Of a stretch of DNA of 8,365 nucleotides, positions 1 through 6,052 are shown piece after piece. The stretch is taken from positions 1-8,365 of the forward strand of contig JAKFVZ010000553.1 in NCBI GenBank assembly GCA_021732965.1. The letters run 5' to 3'. A program made the translations under genes and the position numbers. A model generated the notes under the pieces. It was given only the letters and a program-made list of their open reading frames with translations. It was not told where the DNA came from and did no database searches. Numbering within the stretch: the stretch's first letter is position 1; every line of letters begins with the position of its first letter. The DNA is from Reyranella sp. (GTDB taxonomy: Bacteria > Pseudomonadota > Alphaproteobacteria > Reyranellales > Reyranellaceae).

Positions 1-1
1 G

Positions 2-994
2 GACCTGGTCGGTGGCGCCGCCCTCGACAAGCACGGCGTGCCGCTCAGCGACGACGCCATGAAGACCGCGCTGGAAGCCGATGCCGTGCTGTTCGGCTCG
101 GTCGGCGGCCCGAAGTGGGACACCGCCGATTTCAGCAAGAAGCCCGAGCGCGGCCTGCTGCGCCTGCGCAAGGAGATGGACCTCTTCGCCAACCTGCGCC
201 CGGCCAAGGTGTTCGACGCGCTGGTCGACGCCTCGTCGCTGAAGCCCGAGATCGTCAAGGGTCTCGACATCATGATCATCCGCGAGCTGACCAGCGGCGT
301 CTATTTCGGCGAGCCGCGTGGCCGCCACGTCAACGCTGCCGGCGAGGTCGAGGCCTACGACACGCAGCGCTACACGGCGCCGGAAATCCGCCGCGTCTGC
401 GCCGTCGCCTTCGAGCTGGCGCGCAAGCGCAAGAACAAGGTCCTCTCCTCGGAGAAGGCCAACGTCATGCACACCGGCGTGCTGTGGCGCGAAGAGGCGA
501 CCAAGCTGCACAAGGAGAAGTACTCCGACGTGAAGCTCGAGCACATGTACGCCGACGCGCTCGCCATGCAGCTGCTGCGCGCGCCCAAGGAGTTCGACGT
601 GATCGTCACCGACAACCTGTTCGGCGACATCCTGTCGGACGAGGCGTCGATGCTGACCGGTTCGCTGGGCCTCCTGCCCTCGGCTTCGCTGGGCGCGCCC
701 GACGCCACCGGCCGCCGCAAGGCGCTGTACGAGCCGATCCACGGCAGCGCGCCCGACATCGCGGGCAAGGGCCTGGCCAATCCGATCGCGCAGACGCTCA
801 GCTACGCGATGATGCTTCGCTACTCGTTCGATCTCGGCAAGGATGCCGACATGGTCGAGACCGCCGTCGAGAACGTGCTGAAGGCGGGCTACCGCACCGG
901 CGATCTCCTGGTCGGCAAGACCGACGGCGTGAAGAAGGTCGGCACCCAGGAAATGGGCGACGCCATCGTCAAGGAACTGGACCGCCTGAGCTGA
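2..994 (+). CDS. leuB: 3-isopropylmalate dehydrogenase, 5'-truncated by window edge
   Basis: This enzyme oxidises and decarboxylates (2R,3S)-3-isopropylmalate to 2-oxoisocaproate with NAD+, the third step specific to leucine synthesis, in the cytoplasm. The open frame enters at base 2 and gives 330 residues; the family is usually about 355-370, so only the N-terminal 30-40 residues lie outside. An internal GTG at 38 is not the start, because family-like sequence (DLVGGAALDKHG) precedes it. Visible hallmarks are GSVGGPKWD (about 98-121), the substrate arginine segment LRLRKEMDLFANLRPAK (about 158-208), the second arginine in IIRELTSGVYFGEPRG, SSEKANVM, the Mg-binding aspartate block VTDNLFGDILSDEASM (about 605-652), and the cofactor loop EPIHGSAPDIAGKG (about 731-772). 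These identify LeuB rather than isocitrate or tartrate dehydrogenase. The gene ends 12 bp from the convergent ATPase gene. Confidence 0.97.
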   Translation, partial: DLVGGAALDKHGVPLSDDAMKTALEADAVLFGSVGGPKWDTADFSKKPERGLLRLRKEMDLFANLRPAKVFDALVDASSLKPEIVKGLDIMIIRELTSGVYFGEPRGRHVNAAGEVEAYDTQRYTAPEIRRVCAVAFELARKRKNKVLSSEKANVMHTGVLWREEATKLHKEKYSDVKLEHMYADALAMQLLRAPKEFDVIVTDNLFGDILSDEASMLTGSLGLLPSASLGAPDATGRRKALYEPIHGSAPDIAGKGLANPIAQTLSYAMMLRYSFDLGKDADMVETAVENVLKAGYRTGDLLVGKTDGVKKVGTQEMGDAIVKELDRLS

Positions 995-1011
995 GCGAAA
1001 GCCGGCTCAGC
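990..1011. terminator. Short hairpin over two convergent stop codons
   Basis: A 7-bp perfect stem (GCTGAGC at 990-996 and GCTCAGC at 1005-1011) with an 8-base loop covers the stop codon of leuB and that of the convergent ATPase gene. Its position suits a bidirectional terminator, but there is no T-run on either side, so this is a weak call. Confidence 0.3.
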
Positions 1012-2701
1012 CTCGCAGGATCGACCCCAGCACGCCGCGGAGCACGGCGCCGCCCACGCTGGCGCCGATGCTGGCGGCCTTGCCTTTGCCGAACACGGCC
1101 TTCGCCGCCTCGCGCGCGGCGATGGTGGCCATGCTGCGACCGGCCGCTTTGGCGACCGTCACCCCCACCGAATCGCGCTGACGCCCGGCCGGCGCTTTCT
1201 TCGGCGCCGGTGTGGGCGCCTGCGGCTGAGGCTGCGCGGTCTTGAGACGCGGTTGGGGCCGCGGCTCCGGCGGGACCGGCTGCTCGACCTGGGGCGGTGG
1301 CCCGGCCGGGCGAGGCCCCCATGGGCCTGTCTTCGCCGGCACCGTGGGCGGTACCGATCCATACTGGCCGCGGCGGCGCGGGGCACCGTCCGGGGACGCC
1401 GATACCGGGGGCGAGGAAGCCGGTGCGATGCGGCCGGTCAGCACTTCGTAGGCCGACTGGCGATCGACCGCCCTGTCGTACTTGCTGCCCAGCGGGCTCG
1501 CCGCGAGCACTGCGGCCCGCTCCTCCACCGTCGCCGGACCGATGCGGCCCTGCGGCGGCGCGATGAAGCAGCGTTCGACCGGGAAAGGCACGCCCTTGGC
1601 GTCGAGGAAGGACAGCAGCGCCTCGCCGACGCCGAGTTCGGTGATGACCTGCGCGGCATTGAAGGCCTTGTTGGGACGGAACGTCTCGGCCGCCACCTTC
1701 ACCGCCTTCTGGTCGCGCGGCGTGAACGCCCGCAGCGCATGCTGCACCCGGTTGCCGAGCTGGCCCAGGACCGTCTCCGGCACGTCGAGCGGGTTCTGCG
1801 TGATGAAGTAGATGCCGACGCCCTTGGAGCGGATCAGGCGCACGACCTGCTCGATGCGCGACAGCAGCGCCTTGGGCGCGTCGTCGAACAGCAGGTGCGC
1901 CTCGTCGAAGAAGAAGACGAACTTCGGTTTGTCGAGATCGCCCACCTCGGGCAGCGATTCGAACAGTTCCGACAAGAGCCACAGCAGGAAGGTCGCGTAG
2001 AGGCGCGGGCTCTGCATCAGCCGGTCTGCCGCCAGGATGTTGATCGTGCCGCGGCCCGTCGCATCGCTGTGGATCATGTCATTGAGGTCGAGCGCCGGCT
2101 CGCCGAAGAACTTCTCGCCGCCCTGCTGGCTGAGCGTCAGGAGCTGGCGCTGGATGGTGCCGACCGACTGTTTGCTGACATTGCCGTACTCGGTGGTGAG
2201 CGTGCCGGCATTCTCGGCGACCCATTGCAGCAGCGCCTGCAGGTCCTTGAAGTCGAGCAGCAGGAGGCCCTGCTGGTCGGCCAGCTTGAAGACTATGTTG
2301 AGCACGCCTTCCTGCGTCTCGTTGAGCTGCAGCAGCCGGGCCATCAGTACCGGCCCGACCTCGCTCACCGTCGTGCGGATGGGATGACCCTTCTCGCCGA
2401 ACAGGTCCCAGAAGACCGTCGGGAAGGCGCGGCCGGCATAGCCCTCGATGCCGAGCTGCGTCGCACGCTCCAGCGCCCGCGGATTGTTGCCGCCGGGCTG
2501 GCTCACGCCGGAAAGGTCGCCCTTCACGTCGGCCATGAACACCGGCACGCCGTAGGCCGAGAATCCTTCGGCGATGGTCTGCAGGGTCACGGTCTTGCCG
2601 GTGCCCGTCGCGCCAGCGATCAGCCCATGGCGATTGGCATACTTCAGCAGGAGGTACTGGTCGGCCTCGCTGGCTCCCACGAAGATCGCGTCGTCGCTCA
2701 T
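1007..2701 (-). CDS. YjgR/DUF853-type HerA-like P-loop ATPase
   Basis: This 564-residue protein belongs to the HerA/FtsK-like ATPase branch usually called DUF853 or YjgR, whose cellular role is not settled. The ATPase core carries a Walker A motif GATGTGKT at residues 30-37, a Walker B strand FVFFFDEAH at 261-269, a sensor-like FITQNPLDVP at 299-308, and a conserved arginine region NRVQHALRAFTPRD at 317-330. Residues about 428-507 form a proline/alanine-rich linker of low complexity. The final ~55 residues (about 508-564) return to a conserved-looking tail ending VLRGVLGSILRG. No signal peptide or membrane segment is evident, so it is probably cytoplasmic. The ATG at 2701 is preceded by AAGGGAG (2707-2713, minus strand) at 5 bp, which supports this start. 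It is convergent with leuB and divergent from the TIM-barrel gene, so it is probably monocistronic. I am confident of the family and make no claim about substrate. Confidence 0.93.
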   Translation of the reverse strand: MSDDAIFVGASEADQYLLLKYANRHGLIAGATGTGKTVTLQTIAEGFSAYGVPVFMADVKGDLSGVSQPGGNNPRALERATQLGIEGYAGRAFPTVFWDLFGEKGHPIRTTVSEVGPVLMARLLQLNETQEGVLNIVFKLADQQGLLLLDFKDLQALLQWVAENAGTLTTEYGNVSKQSVGTIQRQLLTLSQQGGEKFFGEPALDLNDMIHSDATGRGTINILAADRLMQSPRLYATFLLWLLSELFESLPEVGDLDKPKFVFFFDEAHLLFDDAPKALLSRIEQVVRLIRSKGVGIYFITQNPLDVPETVLGQLGNRVQHALRAFTPRDQKAVKVAAETFRPNKAFNAAQVITELGVGEALLSFLDAKGVPFPVERCFIAPPQGRIGPATVEERAAVLAASPLGSKYDRAVDRQSAYEVLTGRIAPASSPPVSASPDGAPRRRGQYGSVPPTVPAKTGPWGPRPAGPPPQVEQPVPPEPRPQPRLKTAQPQPQAPTPAPKKAPAGRQRDSVGVTVAKAAGRSMATIAAREAAKAVFGKGKAASIGASVGGAVLRGVLGSILRG

Positions 2702-2764
2702 GCCGTCTCCCTTGCGCCGGTCCCGACTTTAGCCAAACCGGCCGCTCCATAGTAGGTTAGCCGC
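2702..2764. promoter_or_regulatory. Divergent intergenic region with RBS for the ATPase gene
   Basis: These 63 bp separate two divergent genes and must hold both promoters if neither lies inside a coding region. A strong Shine-Dalgarno (AAGGGAG on the minus strand, 2707-2713) serves the ATPase gene. The plus-strand gene has only a weak purine stretch (TAGTAGG, about 2750-2756) before its ATG. I see no convincing -35/-10 pair. Confidence 0.35.
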
Positions 2765-3658
2765 ATGTCCCTTCCCCGTCTCGCTCTCGCCGTCATCGGC
2801 GATGAAATCGGCCCCTCCCTCGACGAAATGATCTCCTTCTGCAGCGAACACGAGGTGCGTCGCCTCGACATGCGCACCGTGGACGGCAGGAACCTGCTCG
2901 GCATGACACTCGAGCAGGGAAGCCTGATCGCACGGCGACTGGAGAAGGAGGGGCTGAGCGTCCCGACCTTCGTCTCGCCGCTGCTGAAATGGGCCGCGCC
3001 CGGCAAGGACAGCGAAGGCGGCACGGTCGACTTCGCCTTCGATCCAGCCGACTGCCCCGCGGACGACCCGCTGGTCCATGCCTTCGACATGGCCACCGTG
3101 TTCGGCGCCGAAAAGATCCGCGTCTTCAGCCACCTGCGCTATCCCGGCTACAGGCCGGCCGACCTGATCGGCCGCTTCGAGCGGCTGGCCGACCTAGGCC
3201 TCACCTATTCGATCGCGGTGGAGATCGAGAACGAGCCCGTCTGCAACATCGGCTCGATCACCGACCTCGTCGATTTCTTCACCGCGCTTGCCGAGGCCAC
3301 GGACCCCAATCCGATGCCGCCGCAGTTGAAGCCGCTGGTCGATATCGGCAATGCCTGGGCCGTCGGCAAACCGCCGAGCGACGCGGAGATCGCCCATCTG
3401 GCGCCGCTCGTGGACCTCATCCATCTCAAGGATCGCGACAATTCGGTCCGGCGCACCGTGCCGTTCGGCGACGGCGACATTCCCTGGGCCGCCGAACTGA
3501 CCCGGCTTCTCACCGCGGCGGCCAGCGCCCCTCACTCGGTGCGGGAAATCCTCGCCAGCATCGAGACGCACTGCCCGCAGGACGGCCGCAACGCGACCGC
3601 CCGCTCCGTTGCCGGTCTGCGCCGCATCGCCGCCGAGATCGGCGTCGAGGTCGTCTAG
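2765..3658 (+). CDS. Sugar phosphate isomerase/epimerase-like TIM-barrel protein
   Basis: The 297-residue product looks like the xylose-isomerase-like (AP_endonuc_2) TIM-barrel superfamily, which holds sugar isomerases, epimerases and dehydratases and also endonuclease IV relatives; the substrate cannot be told from sequence. Likely metal or active-site segments lie at the expected strand ends: VEIENEP (residues 152-158), LVDIGNAW (191-198), LIHLKDRD (218-225) and ASIETHC (264-270). The E, D, H and E in these would be the usual metal ligands. There is no signal peptide. ATG 2765 is used because coding resemblance begins at once (PRLALAVIGDEIG). The striking feature is that the last ~70 codons (3447-3658) recur, diverged, at 4811-5022 on the other side of an HNH gene. 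This gene may therefore be a hybrid whose C-terminal part came from another allele. It is complete and its frame is intact. Confidence 0.85.
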   Translation: MSLPRLALAVIGDEIGPSLDEMISFCSEHEVRRLDMRTVDGRNLLGMTLEQGSLIARRLEKEGLSVPTFVSPLLKWAAPGKDSEGGTVDFAFDPADCPADDPLVHAFDMATVFGAEKIRVFSHLRYPGYRPADLIGRFERLADLGLTYSIAVEIENEPVCNIGSITDLVDFFTALAEATDPNPMPPQLKPLVDIGNAWAVGKPPSDAEIAHLAPLVDLIHLKDRDNSVRRTVPFGDGDIPWAAELTRLLTAAASAPHSVREILASIETHCPQDGRNATARSVAGLRRIAAEIGVEVV

Positions 3659-3669
3659 AGTCAGACGAA
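3447..3669 (+). repeat. Direct repeat, left copy: 3' end of TIM-barrel gene
   Basis: This segment repeats at an offset of 1364 bp (4811-5027). By hand alignment the first 33 codons are about 69% identical in DNA and the last 36 codons about 94%, including 40 identical bases at 3546-3585 and 4910-4949. The translated match is 57 of 69 residues. Similarity runs a little past the stop codon: the octamer CAGACGAA follows both copies (3662-3669 and 5020-5027). Confidence 0.93.
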
Positions 3670-3755
3670 ACAGAAGCGGCCAAGACGCAGCTCGTCAGTG
3701 TGCTTTACGAAACATTTGAGGTGTTGAATCCGATGATGACTCGAGATGGGATAGG

Positions 3756-4628
3756 CTAAATGCCGTGGAAAGACTGTTGTACCGTAGCGCTGTCAGAAAA
3801 GTACTCCTTCACAAGGCGGACTTGCACGTCCGTCTCGACGCGGCCGACCACAATGTGGTGGTGGGGTGTACCCATTTGCTGAAAGAGACGGACGCTCACA
3901 ACGAGTAGCTTGGGGCGCCCAGGCTGCTGGATAAACCCAAGGCCAATGAAGTGGTCAGACGTGGAGTCAGCCTCCTTCTTTAGCTCCAAGGACCCGCCTA
4001 CCACGTAAGAGTAGTTCTTTGCGTTTCCTAGGATGATGTCGGCGCAAAGTGGTACAAATGAATCGAACGTGCGAACCCCCAAGACCTTGCTGAGCTCAGC
4101 AATGGCGTAAGAGTGCCCGATTTTCGCGAGCATCTGAGCAAATTCATTGGGTATTGTTTTGAATTGGAGCGAACCGTCCCAGCCGTATTTCTCCATTGCT
4201 GCCTTGAGGGCGATCCCATCCGAGTACGGGACGGGGAGCCATTCAAATATCGGTGTATCTGCCGGCCACCCTTGCAGAATATTGGCGCGGCCGAATTTGT
4301 AGAGCATAGCCGTCGCTGGCAACTCAGAGTGCGGAATGGTGACTCTCTTCTTCGTCCCATCCGCCTGCTTCGACCAAAAGAGAAAGGTCTTCTTTTTTCG
4401 ATCTGCCGGGTTACGAGTATTGACGTTATAGCGAACGCGGAAGTGCTCGAGCGATTGAATCACCTTCGATTCGAACTTGTTTGTAAGTCGCGCGCACGGA
4501 ACGCAACTGGCATCGTCGAAAACAAGCAATCCTTGAAGAGAAAGCGGTATGATGTGTTCGTCTGTTAGGTCGACACGGTCGTTTTGACAGTAGATGCACT
4601 TCCCAAGAGATGGATAGATGGTGAGCAT
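3756..4628 (-). CDS. HNH endonuclease family protein
   Basis: The 290-residue protein opens with an HNH/zinc-finger module: CIYC at residues 11-14, DEHIIP at 23-28 with the candidate catalytic His25, a second cysteine pair CVPC at 42-45, and LTNKFE at 48-53. This Cys-x2-Cys...DEHIIP...Cys-x2-Cys arrangement is typical of HNH nucleases in which zinc holds the fold and one histidine activates water. The remaining ~235 residues show no motif I recognise; they contain a conspicuous run of histidines (about 256-258, TPHHHIVVG) and may form a target-recognition or regulatory domain. ATG 4628 is preceded by GGGAGAGG (minus strand, 4634-4641) at 5 bp, which supports the start. Base and codon use differ clearly from all neighbours, which suggests recent transfer. 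It is alone in its transcription unit. It could be a homing-type endonuclease, a defence nuclease or an anti-phage effector; sequence alone does not decide. Confidence 0.8.
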   Translation of the reverse strand: MLTIYPSLGKCIYCQNDRVDLTDEHIIPLSLQGLLVFDDASCVPCARLTNKFESKVIQSLEHFRVRYNVNTRNPADRKKKTFLFWSKQADGTKKRVTIPHSELPATAMLYKFGRANILQGWPADTPIFEWLPVPYSDGIALKAAMEKYGWDGSLQFKTIPNEFAQMLAKIGHSYAIAELSKVLGVRTFDSFVPLCADIILGNAKNYSYVVGGSLELKKEADSTSDHFIGLGFIQQPGRPKLLVVSVRLFQQMGTPHHHIVVGRVETDVQVRLVKEYFSDSATVQQSFHGI

Positions 4629-4633
4629 GGCAT

Positions 4634-4641
4634 CCTCTCCC
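4634..4641 (-). promoter_or_regulatory. Ribosome binding site of the HNH gene
   Basis: The minus strand reads GGGAGAGG here, 5 bp before the ATG at 4628. It is a strong Shine-Dalgarno match and fixes the start of the HNH gene. Confidence 0.6.
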
Positions 4642-4664
4642 GATCACACCTAAGCGCAAGCTGA

Positions 4665-4799
4665 ACGATTACCCGCCGTCAGAGACCACGCAAAGGCGTG
4701 GTGCGGCACTGGCGCGGCGTTGAGTATGCCGTGGATTCCACACGCGGAGTCGAGTCGGAAAACGAAGCCAAACCCAAGTCAGCGCCGAAGCAGAAATGA
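4665..4799 (+). pseudogene. Unrecognised coding-like remnant
   Basis: After an in-frame stop at 4662-4664, the plus strand is open until TGA at 4797-4799. The later part reads like a protein C-terminus: VVRHWRGVEYAVDSTRG followed by a charged, lysine- and proline-rich tail ending KSAPKQK. There is no plausible start codon with an RBS, and the stop falls where similarity to the TIM-barrel gene begins. I do not recognise the family. It may be the 3' end of a gene brought in with, or cut by, the insertion, or it may be chance. Confidence 0.3.
4685..4702. other. Perfect 7-bp hairpin upstream of the HNH gene
   Basis: ACCACGC (4685-4691), a 4-base loop AAAG, then GCGTGGT (4696-4702). It lies about 57 bp upstream of the HNH start codon and inside the remnant 4665-4799. 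It could be a stem in a leader or an element end. There is no T-run, so a terminator is unlikely. Confidence 0.35.
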
Positions 4800-5027
4800 C
4801 CCGCTGTCGCCCCGGCGCACCGTCCCGCTGGGCGACGGTGATGTGTCGGCGGCCATGGAACTGACACGGTTGCTGACCGAAGCGGCCAAGGCTTCCAGCC
4901 CGGTCAGGCAAATCCTCGCCAGCATCGAGACGCACTGCCCGCAGGACGGACGCAACGCCACCGCCCGCTCCATCGCCGGCCTGCGCCGCATCGCTGCCGA
5001 GATCGGCGTCGAGGTCGTACAGACGAA
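4798..5027 (+). pseudogene. Detached second copy of the TIM-barrel gene 3' end
   Basis: From about 4811 the plus strand encodes RRTVPLGDGD and onward through ILASIETHCPQDGRNATARS to IAAEIGVEVV, matching residues 229-297 of the intact gene at 57 of 69 positions. The active-site-like ETHC is kept. The first ~228 codons of the gene are absent, and just upstream the sequence is unrelated, so it cannot make a working barrel. At the place of the intact gene's TAG the copy reads CAG. Compared with the left copy, six bases net are missing around the stop, after which CAGACGAA resumes. The frame therefore runs on through the inverted repeat to TGA at 5116-5118. It is either the displaced native 3' end or a fragment of a paralogue. 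Confidence 0.88.
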
Positions 5028-5035
5028 GTCGGCAT

Positions 5036-5116
5036 ATTGGAGCGCGCCACTCCAGTGGCGCTCAAGGTTCGTCGATGAATCAGGACATGAGCGCCACTGG
5101 AGTGGCGCGCTCCAAT
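5036..5116. repeat. Perfect 29-bp inverted repeat with nested palindromes
   Basis: The arms 5036-5064 and 5088-5116 are exact reverse complements, separated by a 23-base loop. Each arm also contains its own palindrome: GCGCCACT-CC-AGTGGCGC in the left arm and GCGCCACT-GG-AGTGGCGC in the right. The DNA could fold as one long hairpin or as two smaller side-by-side hairpins. This form is typical of REP-like or MITE-like intergenic palindromes. It begins 8 bp after the duplicated 3' end and finishes 12 bp from the GST stop codon. It may also slow transcription from both sides, but no T-run follows on either strand. Confidence 0.92.
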
Positions 5117-5128
5117 GAAACGTCTGCT

Positions 5129-6052
5129 TCAGGCCGGCGCGACGATGAAGCCGGCGCGGGGGAAGTGGACGACGACGTCGCCCACTTTGTCGTCGTGCCG
5201 CTTGATCGAGACGCGGTCGTTGGTGAGACCGACCAGCACGCCGCTCACCGGCACCTTGCCGGTATCGTCGGGCGTGACGCTGATCGTCTGACCGGCCTTG
5301 AGGCCGCTGGGATCGTTCCCATCGACGCTCGTCGGTTCCGGCGTCGCTTCCCTGGCAATTGCGATCGCCTCGGCGGCAGAGATCTCCGTCGGCCTGCCGC
5401 TGCCGGCGGCCTTCATGCGCTCCGACCAGGCGGTGATCAGCGGTAGCCGGTCGAACGGCGGCACCGGCTTGCCGCCGCCCATCCGCTCCTTGATGAACCA
5501 GACGGGATTGTAGAGCGCGCAGTCGGCCAGGCACGGCGCGTCACCCAGCAGGTACGGCCGACCGTCCGTCAGCATCTGCTCGGCCAGCACGAGTTGGGCA
5601 TGGGTTTGCTGAAGCGCCATCGGAGCCGCGGCCTTGAGCGCGGCCGGATCGAACGACCGGCCGGAGAATTCGGTGCGATCCTTGAGGAAGGCCTCGGGCA
5701 GCTTGTCGCCCAGCGCGCCCATGACGACGCCGACCGATGCCCAGAAGATGTTGCGGTCGACCCACATGGCCAACGCCCGCGCCACGCCTTCCTTGCCCTT
5801 GGGCAGGAGCGGTGGCGTCGGCGCGCGCTTCTCGATCTCCAGCATGATAAGCTGCGTGTCGCAGTAGATGTCGGCGCCGACCTGCATCACCGGCGTCTTG
5901 CGATAGCCACCCGTCAGCGGCATCAGGTCGGGCTTCGGCAGCATGTTCGGGATCACGACCGACTTCCACGCGGCCTGCTTGACGCCGAAGGCGATGCGCA
6001 CCTTCTCGGAGAAGGGCGAGTTCGGATAGTGATGCAGGATCATGGCGGTCAT
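5129..6052 (-). CDS. Glutathione S-transferase family protein with C-terminal extension
   Basis: Residues about 4-78 form a thioredoxin-like GST N-terminal domain: ILHHYPNSPFSEKVRIAFG with candidate catalytic Ser12 or Ser15, the cis-proline segment KTPVMQ (Pro54), and DTQLI at 65-69 in the place of the glutathione-binding E/D-S. Residues about 88-235 are the helical C-terminal domain, with LLGDAPCLADCAL at 168-180 as the helix-capping motif. The protein has 307 residues against the usual 200-230. The extra ~60 residues (about 245-307) are rich in beta-type sequence (GQTISVT, VSGVLVGL, RVSIKRHD, GDVVVHFPR) and look like a small separate beta domain. The substrate is unknown. The start ATG at 6052 overlaps the rpe stop as ATGA, implying translational coupling; an alternative start is Met4. 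It is the last gene of the pheA-rpe cluster. Confidence 0.88.
   Translation of the reverse strand: MTAMILHHYPNSPFSEKVRIAFGVKQAAWKSVVIPNMLPKPDLMPLTGGYRKTPVMQVGADIYCDTQLIMLEIEKRAPTPPLLPKGKEGVARALAMWVDRNIFWASVGVVMGALGDKLPEAFLKDRTEFSGRSFDPAALKAAAPMALQQTHAQLVLAEQMLTDGRPYLLGDAPCLADCALYNPVWFIKERMGGGKPVPPFDRLPLITAWSERMKAAGSGRPTEISAAEAIAIAREATPEPTSVDGNDPSGLKAGQTISVTPDDTGKVPVSGVLVGLTNDRVSIKRHDDKVGDVVVHFPRAGFIVAPA

Larger units (their letters stand above)
3659..4810. mobile_element. Putative inserted low-GC island carrying an HNH gene
   Basis: The stretch between the two copies of the TIM-barrel 3' end has far more A+T than its surroundings (about half G+C by eye, one 60-base line near 4141 about 43%, against roughly two-thirds or more in flanking genes). 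It holds one intact gene, the HNH-family gene on the minus strand, and a short coding-like remnant (4665-4799). No integrase, transposase, terminal inverted repeat or tRNA gene is visible, so the mobility mechanism is unknown. The flanking duplicated 3' ends are the main evidence that this is an insertion. The exact limits are inferred and could move by tens of bases. Confidence 0.55.

Noticed and set aside
115..1245. Long plus-strand open frame overlapping leuB in another frame
   Set aside because: Its translation is arginine/proline-rich with no family resemblance, and the leuB frame is unmistakable. Long false frames are expected at this G+C.
1253..2752. 499-codon plus-strand open frame opposite the YjgR-like gene
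   Set aside because: It is antisense to a gene with clear Walker A and B motifs; the translation is R/E/Q/H-rich and typical of a high-GC shadow frame.
3662..3669. CAGACGAA (also at 5020-5027) as a target-site duplication of a transposon
   Set aside because: The octamers lie at the ends of much longer homologous copies and are better explained as part of the duplicated gene end. No transposase or terminal inverted repeats flank the island.
3659..3759. Short peptide-like reading (VLYETFEVLNPMMTRDGIG) just before the HNH gene end, as a gene remnant
   Set aside because: It is only the end of an out-of-frame reading through the TIM-barrel gene, with no start or RBS of its own. There is too little sequence to support a remnant.
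1007..4628. A HerA-like ATPase plus HNH nuclease as a two-gene defence system
   Set aside because: The ATPase is of the YjgR/DUF853 type, has native base composition, and is separated from the HNH gene by the TIM-barrel gene. The HNH gene alone has foreign composition, so the two do not share a unit.
5036..5116. Inverted repeat as a CRISPR array or intrinsic terminator
   Set aside because: There are only two arms in inverted, not direct, orientation and no spacer series. No T-run follows on either strand, so intrinsic termination is not supported.
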